Shown here piece after piece: positions 58,852 through 64,000 of a stretch of 64,000 bases of DNA. The stretch is taken from NCBI RefSeq assembly GCF_030518215.1, contig NZ_JAULRT010000052.1, positions 744,001 to 808,000 of the forward strand. The letters run 5' to 3'. The notes under the pieces are model-generated. The model was not told where the DNA came from. It saw only the letters and a program-made list of their open reading frames with translations, and ran no database searches. The DNA comes from Gilvimarinus algae. GTDB lineage: Bacteria; Pseudomonadota; Gammaproteobacteria; Pseudomonadales; Cellvibrionaceae. Every line of letters starts with the position of its first letter. The first letter of the stretch is position 1. The translations under genes were made by a program, and so were the position numbers.

Positions 58852-59270
58852 CGCGCGTCGACTTTTACATTCTGCCGACGGCCGAGCCCGAACACAGGCT
58901 CGGCTTTATCAGTCGCCTGGTGGCCAAGGCGCTGCGCCAGCGGCGTCAGATTTTGATCGCCTGCGACAGCGATGAAAGCGCAGCGGGGCTCGAGCACGCC
59001 CTGCTGCACGAGCAGCCAGAGAGCTACATTCCCTTTCGCCGCGCCAACGAACCTGACCACCAAGAGCCGGTGATCATAGCGGTAGAACAGGACTGTGGCG
59101 AGCAGCACGACCTGCTCATTAGCCTGGGGCCGCAACTACCGGATTACTTCAGCCGCTTTCAGCGGCTGATAGAGGTCGTCGTCCAGGAGCCTCAGATATT
59201 GGAGCAAACTCGCAAGCACTGGGCATTTTTCAAAGAGCGCGGCTATCCTGTACACCACCATAAACTCTAG
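58848..59270 (+). CDS. holC: DNA polymerase III chi subunit
   Basis: Links the clamp loader to SSB at the replication fork. The 140-residue protein begins TRVDFYILPTAEPEHRLGFISRL, the conserved HolC N terminus, and has the rest of the fold to EVVVQEPQILEQTRKHW, ending KERGYPVHHHKL. ATG at 58848 overlaps the pepA stop (ATGA). pepA-holC is a conserved pair; valS, the usual next gene, is not here. Confidence 0.93.
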   Translation: MTRVDFYILPTAEPEHRLGFISRLVAKALRQRRQILIACDSDESAAGLEHALLHEQPESYIPFRRANEPDHQEPVIIAVEQDCGEQHDLLISLGPQLPDYFSRFQRLIEVVVQEPQILEQTRKHWAFFKERGYPVHHHKL

Positions 59271-59282
59271 GCCTGATCGACA

Positions 59283-59993
59283 ATGGACCGGGAACGCGAA
59301 AAAACCAAAAGTGAACTGCTGAACGAGCTGGAGTCCATACAGGGGTTGCTCGACGACGATATTCCCCTGCTCAACCAAGTCATTGATAAGCTTGATCACA
59401 GCAATCCACAGCAAAGCGCGGCCAGCGCCCTGCGCGAGCACTTCAGTGAAGAGGATTTGCAGTCCCTACAAAGCGCCTACGATGCGCTCGCGGGCGGCTC
59501 GTCGACAACGGCTGGTGATACAACCCCCGCTTCAGAGCCGCCCCTCAGGCACGAAGAGGAAAACTACGAGCTGGACCTTGGCAGTCTACCGACGCACACG
59601 CCCGAACCACCGGCGCCACCGCTTGAGGCGCTGACACCCAAACCTCAGGCAAATTCGCCTCTGCCCGGCCAGCGCCCGCTGTTTCAGGCACCTGCACCCG
59701 GCGGCGAACCCGCGAACCAGACCAACACCGGCAGCCAGCAGCGCGAGCCAGATGCCGGTAGCACCACCAATACTGCGGAAAACCCTTTTCTGCCGCAACA
59801 CATTCGCGACCGTTTACGCGGTAACCGAGCCGGAGAATTTGCAGCGCAATCAATACCGGCGTACTACAGCCGACAGCAATTGGTGGACGAGCTGATCGAT
59901 ACGGTCATGGGTCAACTGGAAACCAACCTACGGCTCAAGCTGGCGGTAATGAGCGAACAAGAATTGCGCGCCCTACTCAAGGATAAACCCTGA
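59283..59993 (+). CDS. Uncharacterised protein downstream of holC
   Basis: A 236-residue cytoplasmic protein that I do not recognise. Two predicted helical ends flank a disordered middle: residues 1-70 are acidic and helical (SELLNELESIQGLLDD), about 75-165 is a Pro/Thr/Gln-rich low-complexity linker, and 165-236 is helical again (NPFLPQHIRDRLRG, then LVDELIDTVMGQLETNLRLKL). No catalytic motif or signal peptide. It starts 12 bp after holC and is likely cotranscribed with it, which suggests a link to replication, but that is only context. Confidence 0.75.
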   Translation: MDREREKTKSELLNELESIQGLLDDDIPLLNQVIDKLDHSNPQQSAASALREHFSEEDLQSLQSAYDALAGGSSTTAGDTTPASEPPLRHEEENYELDLGSLPTHTPEPPAPPLEALTPKPQANSPLPGQRPLFQAPAPGGEPANQTNTGSQQREPDAGSTTNTAENPFLPQHIRDRLRGNRAGEFAAQSIPAYYSRQQLVDELIDTVMGQLETNLRLKLAVMSEQELRALLKDKP

Positions 59994-59999
59994 GCTCGC

Positions 60000-60071
60000 C
60001 TAGCAGCACCTGTGTTCTAAATCGCGATGGGCATATTATGGCTCTCCCGATCCGAACACAGTTGCTGCTAG
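60000..60071. repeat. 18-bp inverted repeat with 36-bp loop between convergent genes
   Basis: The left arm 60000-60017 (CTAGCAGCACCTGTGTTC) and right arm 60054-60071 are reverse complements at 17 of 18 positions. The loop is AT-richer than its surroundings and contains ATCGCGAT. It begins just after the unknown 236-residue gene and runs into the last codon of the MFS gene. No T-run follows either arm. It may be a bidirectional termination structure or a remnant of a small mobile element. Confidence 0.75.
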
Positions 60072-61279
60072 TGCAGAGCCCGACGCTGACGCACAAAGAA
60101 AAACAGAACCGTTGCCACTGCAACCAAGGCGATATTGGCAAGAAAAACACTGTGATAGCCATAACCTTCAGCTACGGTACTGACCAGCAAACTGCTCAGG
60201 AGTGTACCGGCATGGGTGGTGTTGGTGTAAAGTGCCGAGGCACTACCCGCCCGCCCTGGCAGCATCTGCTGCACCACAGAAACCCCCAAACCGGCCAAAA
60301 TGCCGATAAACACGGCGTTGGCAAGCTGCAAGACAAACAACTGCCACAAGGCATCGGCCCAGTAGATACCGGCGTAGAGCATCAGGCCGGCAAGGCCACT
60401 GGCACGCACCAGGTACAGAGGGTTGAGCCGCGCGGCCAGTACTCCGGCCAGTAACATCACAGGCACCTCAAGGCCTGCCGCCGTGCCCATAATCCAGCCC
60501 ACCCAAGCGGTGTCTATGACGAGATTACGGGTCAAGTGCAATGGCAAACTGATCAAGTAGGCGTTGTTGACGCCCCACATCACCGACAGGGCCAGCAGAC
60601 AGATGAGCAAGGAGCGCTGCTGCACCCAAGTGGCCGTGCGCCAAAAACCAGGGCCGGACGACAGATCAGCTGATTGAATTTTTCCGAGAGCCGGCAGCAG
60701 CTGAGGGCTAACCACCGCGACCAAGACAAAGAGCGCCGAAGCCGTCAGATAGAGTGTCGTAAAGCCAAAATAGCTGACCAATAAAAACCCCAGAGGTGGA
60801 CCCGCTACCCAGGCAAAGGCAATCTGCGCCCGCACAATCGCATTGAACAGAGCGATACGCTCAAGGGGAAGGCGCCGCTCCGCATACTCGAGGCTGTAGG
60901 CGAGCATCTGGGAAAACGATACCATTGCCAAACTCAGTAACGTCACGGCGCTGGCGCAAGTCACCCAATACCGGCGCGAAAACGCAAAGACCATACACGC
61001 TAAAACCCCCACCAGGCATAGGGCGACGACCAAGGGTCTGCGATCGGCGAGCGAATCCGACCAACCACCAACCGCCTGATTGTAAACAATACTCGCCAGC
61101 GCCATCCCCGCGTAGGGAATACCGACCCAAAATGGGCTGACACCCACCGCATCGGCAAAGAAGATGCTCATGGTCGGCAGCAGCAAGGCGCCAACCACAC
61201 CGGTGGCGAACGACATAAAGTAAATGCCGAGTGCCACCGGCCGAAACAGAGGATTGGTCACGCGTAGATCATCTGGCAT
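60068..61279 (-). CDS. MFS transporter, sugar-efflux-like
   Basis: A 403-residue inner-membrane carrier with 12 predicted helices. The Motif-A-like loop between TM2 and TM3 is VGGWSDSLADRRPLV. Overall pattern (GIPYAGMALASIVYNQ, then GLEVPVMLLAG) is closest to SetA/SetB-type sugar efflux proteins, but the substrate cannot be read. Monocistronic between an inverted repeat and the terminator of aceEF. Confidence 0.88.
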   Translation of the reverse strand: MPDDLRVTNPLFRPVALGIYFMSFATGVVGALLLPTMSIFFADAVGVSPFWVGIPYAGMALASIVYNQAVGGWSDSLADRRPLVVALCLVGVLACMVFAFSRRYWVTCASAVTLLSLAMVSFSQMLAYSLEYAERRLPLERIALFNAIVRAQIAFAWVAGPPLGFLLVSYFGFTTLYLTASALFVLVAVVSPQLLPALGKIQSADLSSGPGFWRTATWVQQRSLLICLLALSVMWGVNNAYLISLPLHLTRNLVIDTAWVGWIMGTAAGLEVPVMLLAGVLAARLNPLYLVRASGLAGLMLYAGIYWADALWQLFVLQLANAVFIGILAGLGVSVVQQMLPGRAGSASALYTNTTHAGTLLSSLLVSTVAEGYGYHSVFLANIALVAVATVLFFFVRQRRALH

Positions 61280-61317
61280 TGGTTTAGCACGCTTGGCAAC
61301 CGATTAAGTGATTGGGC

Positions 61318-61351
61318 AAAAAAAAACCTCACCGGCCCATGCCGATGAGGT
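61318..61351 (-). terminator. Intrinsic terminator of aceE-aceF
   Basis: ACCTCA..CGGC (61326-61336) pairs with GCCG..TGAGGT (61341-61351), with one C-A mismatch and a CCAT loop; on the minus strand it is followed by at least eight T. It lies 21 bp after the aceF stop. Confidence 0.92.
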
Positions 61352-61371
61352 CCTTTAGCCGTCTTTGGCCG

Positions 61372-63288
61372 TCAGAGCAGCAAACGGCGGACGTCCGCGA
61401 TCACTGCCGTCAGATAAGTAAAGAAACGACCGGCATCGGCACCATTGATGGCCCGGTGATCATAAGACAGAGCCAGGGGCAGCATATTACGTGGCACAAA
61501 CTCGCTGCCGTTCCAAACGGGCTTCATTTGCGCTCGCGATACGCCCAGAATGGCCACTTCGGGGGCGTTGACGATGGGGGTAAAGCCATTCCCGCCCATA
61601 GCGCCAAGGCTTGAGATAGTGAAGCAGCCGCCCTGCATATCGGCAGCGGTCAGCTTTCCATCACGCGCCTTTTTCACCAGTTCATTGAAGTCATCGGCCA
61701 ATTCCCAAAGGCCTTTCTTGTCGACATTGCGAATCACCGGAACCACGAGCCCGTTGGGTGTATCCACGGCAACGCCAATGTGCACGTATTTTTTCTGCAC
61801 AATGTGCTCGCCGTCGTGGTGCACCGATACGTTAAAGCTTGGTTCAGCCACCAAGGCAGCAGCGGCGGCCTTCAGTAAAAATGGCAGAGGCGTCAGTTTG
61901 GTACCGCGCTTTTCCGAATCGGCTTTAAGTGATTTCCTGAACTCTTCAAGCTCGGTGATATCGGCATCATCCCACTGAGTCACGTGCGGAATATTGAGCC
62001 AGTTGCGAGTCATATTGTCGGCGGTGAGCTTTTTGATTTTGCTCATTTTCACCGTTTCAATTTCACCGAACTTAGCAAAGTCCACTGGCGGAATGGGCGG
62101 AATACCGCTGCCGGCTGTCGCCGCGCCGCGACCTTCCTGCGTGGCCGTAACAATGTTTTTCACGTAGGCGCGAACATCGTCCTTGGTGATGCGCTGACGC
62201 GGACCGGAGGCGTTCACCTTGGCCAGATCAGCACCGAGCTGACGGGCCAGCTTGCGCACCGCAGGGCCTGCATAGACGTCAGTATTTCCGCGCGCCACCG
62301 CTTCACTGTCAGCGGTCACGGGCGAGCCTGCTGAGGTTGTCGGCGCCGCCTTGGCCGGCTCCTTGGGCGCAGAAACTGAGCCTTGCTGCTTGGGCGCAGC
62401 GCTGGCAGGTGCGCCAGATTCACCCTCGAGCCGGCAGATCAAATCTCCCTGAGAAACTTTGTCACCTTCTTTGAGGGCCAGTTTGACGATTTTACCGGCA
62501 GCCGGCGCGGGAATTTCCATAGACGCCTTGTCGGTCTCGAGCACGATCAGCGTGTCGCCCTCAGCGACTTCGTCGCCTTCGGCGACGGAAATTTCAATAA
62601 CGTCCACGCCCTCGGCGCCGCCGATGTCCGGTACCGGCACGTCCTGCACGCCGCCACTGCCGGTGGTCGGAGCGCTAGAGGCCGGCTCTGACGCCTCGGG
62701 TTCACTGGCAACGCCACCCGCGGTTGTCATTACACCCAGCTTGTCGCCCTGGGAGACTTTGTCGCCCTCTTTCAAGGCAATGCTGACGATCTTGCCATCG
62801 GCGGGTGCCGGCACTTCGAGAGAGGCCTTGTCGGTTTCCAGCACCACCAGCGAATCGCCCTCGGATACTTCATCGCCAACGGCCACACAAATTTCAATCA
62901 CATCGACATTTTCCGAGCCGCCGAGGTCGGGAATTTCGATGGTTTTCTCACTGCCACCTGAGGCCGATTTACTGTCTTTCGGGGTATCCTTTTTCGGCGC
63001 TTGCTTTGCTGGCTCTTTGGCGGGCTCAGACTCTTTGGCTGCGCTATCACCGGCGGTTTCCACCTCGACGATTACATCGCCCTCGGACACCTTATCGCCC
63101 TCTTTTACTTTAATGGCGGTGACTTTACCGGCCACAGTGCTCGGCACTTCCATAGAGGCTTTGTCGGTTTCCAGCACCACCAGGGAATCTTCAAGCTCGA
63201 CGGTATCGCCCACAGCAACCGAAATTTCGATGACGTCTACGTTTTCTGAGCCACCAATATCGGGGACTTTTACTGATTCAATTGCCAC
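61372..63288 (-). CDS. aceF: Pyruvate dehydrogenase E2 (dihydrolipoyl acetyltransferase), three lipoyl domains
   Basis: Core of the pyruvate dehydrogenase complex; transfers the acetyl group to CoA. The 638-residue protein has three tandem lipoyl domains with lipoylated Lys43, Lys154 and Lys254, each in ETDKAS(M/L)E(V/I)P, joined by Ala/Pro/Ser-rich linkers. The E1/E3-binding domain (about 340-380, AGPAVRKLARQLGADLAKVN) and the catalytic domain (about 405-638) follow; the active His is in LSYDHRAINGADAG, an Asn version of the usual DHRxxDG, as in Azotobacter-type E2p. Follows aceE after 107 bp. Confidence 0.96.
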   Translation of the reverse strand: MAIESVKVPDIGGSENVDVIEISVAVGDTVELEDSLVVLETDKASMEVPSTVAGKVTAIKVKEGDKVSEGDVIVEVETAGDSAAKESEPAKEPAKQAPKKDTPKDSKSASGGSEKTIEIPDLGGSENVDVIEICVAVGDEVSEGDSLVVLETDKASLEVPAPADGKIVSIALKEGDKVSQGDKLGVMTTAGGVASEPEASEPASSAPTTGSGGVQDVPVPDIGGAEGVDVIEISVAEGDEVAEGDTLIVLETDKASMEIPAPAAGKIVKLALKEGDKVSQGDLICRLEGESGAPASAAPKQQGSVSAPKEPAKAAPTTSAGSPVTADSEAVARGNTDVYAGPAVRKLARQLGADLAKVNASGPRQRITKDDVRAYVKNIVTATQEGRGAATAGSGIPPIPPVDFAKFGEIETVKMSKIKKLTADNMTRNWLNIPHVTQWDDADITELEEFRKSLKADSEKRGTKLTPLPFLLKAAAAALVAEPSFNVSVHHDGEHIVQKKYVHIGVAVDTPNGLVVPVIRNVDKKGLWELADDFNELVKKARDGKLTAADMQGGCFTISSLGAMGGNGFTPIVNAPEVAILGVSRAQMKPVWNGSEFVPRNMLPLALSYDHRAINGADAGRFFTYLTAVIADVRRLLL

Positions 63289-63395
63289 TGTAAATCCTCG
63301 CTACTTGTTCTAACCGCCCGAGCTTTTGGCTCAGGCGCAGTTTATCCATTGATCTTGCAGCCGCCCAACACAGCGGCTACTGGTCGCGGTAGCGA

Positions 63396-64000
63396 CTAAA
63401 CGGTCAACGGATCGGCTTTTTCCGGATCAATACCAAATTGCTTGATGGCTTTGGCAACGACATCCGCTTTGATCTTGCCTTCATCGGCCAGCGACTTGAG
63501 CGCGGCAATGACGACAAACTCACGGCTGACTTCAAAGAAGTGACGCAGCTTTTTGCGCGAGTCGCTGCGGCCAAACCCGTCAGTGCCCAGTACCGTATAG
63601 GTGCCGGGAATGTAGGGGCGCAGCTGCTCGGCGTAGTTCTTCATGTAGTCAGTCGCGATAACAAACGGACCGTCTTTGTCTTCGAGCTGTTGGGTGATGT
63701 AGGCCTTGCGCGGCGCTTCGGTCGGGTGCAAGAGGTTCCAGCGAGTCGCAGCCTGACCGTCACGGGTCAGCTCATTCACACTGGGAACGCTCCAGACATC
63801 GGCCTCGACGCCGAAGTCGTTGCGCAGAATCTCAGCCGCGGCACGAACTTCATTTAAAATGGTACCGCAGCCCATCAGCTGAACACGATTTTTCTTTTTA
63901 CTCGTGCCTTTTTCCAGCTGATAGATACCCTTGATAATGCCCTCTTCTACACCTTCAGGCATATCAGGATGGACGTAGTTTTCGTTCATCAGGGTGATGT
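63396..64000 (-). CDS. aceE: Pyruvate dehydrogenase E1 component, 3' end only
   Basis: The C-terminal ~200 residues of the homodimeric E1; the frame stays open through the right edge of the window, so the gene is partial. Recognisable blocks are NENYVHPDMPEGVEEGIIKGIY, VQLMGCGTILNEVRAAAEIL, DVWSVPSVNELTRDG and YTVLGTDGFGRSDSRKKLRHFFEV. E1 decarboxylates pyruvate with thiamine pyrophosphate. It precedes aceF in the normal aceEF order. Confidence 0.96.
   Translation of the reverse strand, partial: ITLMNENYVHPDMPEGVEEGIIKGIYQLEKGTSKKKNRVQLMGCGTILNEVRAAAEILRNDFGVEADVWSVPSVNELTRDGQAATRWNLLHPTEAPRKAYITQQLEDKDGPFVIATDYMKNYAEQLRPYIPGTYTVLGTDGFGRSDSRKKLRHFFEVSREFVVIAALKSLADEGKIKADVVAKAIKQFGIDPEKADPLTV

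Overview
The window is ordinary chromosomal DNA from a gammaproteobacterium, probably a marine member of the Cellvibrionales or a near relative of Pseudomonas-type orders. That is inferred from gene order: hisS-yfgM-bamB-der behind ispG-rodZ-pilW-rlmN-ndk, lptFG divergent from pepA-holC, queA-tgt-secDF, and iscR-trmJ divergent from suhB. No 16S gene or other species marker is present. Coding density is very high. There are no insertion sequences, phage genes, toxin-antitoxin pairs or CRISPR arrays, and one tRNA.

Layout. 1-5029 (minus): trpS (cut by the window edge), a bacterial homologue of tRNA-queuosine mannosyltransferase, aminopeptidase apeB, tsaB and a Lys/Ala-rich histone H1-like protein. 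5449-10751: adk, a small conserved protein, a shikimate-kinase-like enzyme, a chemotaxis receptor and a K+/H+ antiporter. 10845-15596: RNase II coupled to an EVE-domain protein, a small outer-membrane protein, a CvfB-like S1 protein and a YceI lipoprotein. 15640-22664: guaB-guaA, xseA, and a TPP-riboswitch-controlled thiO-thiS-thiG operon. 22686-32676 (minus): an AEC transporter and the der-bamB-yfgM-hisS-ispG-rodZ-pilW-rlmN-ndk run.

32797-40668 (minus) is a complete mixed ISC/SUF iron-sulfur assembly operon, iscR-iscS-sufB-C-D-S-A-T-E, with a recognisable IscR operator over the iscR promoter. It supplies clusters that local enzymes such as IspG and RlmN need. 40784-50137: trmJ, suhB, an orphan hybrid histidine kinase, secF-secD (no yajC), tgt and queA. 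After tRNA-Leu(CAA) comes egtB-egtD (ergothioneine) overlapping a PhzF/DapF-fold protein, then a cyclase-FHA fusion and an RDD protein. 55031-64000: lptG-lptF, pepA-holC and an uncharacterised protein, an MFS transporter, aceF and the 3' end of aceE.

The points most worth following up are: a 17-codon leader ORF that appears to link the TPP riboswitch to thiO translation; the PhzF-like third gene of the ergothioneine operon, which lacks the usual catalytic residues; the class III cyclase-FHA protein lacking its catalytic arginine; the queuosine mannosyltransferase homologue near tgt and queA; the missing yajC; and several unexplained inverted repeats. No single large undescribed system is visible.
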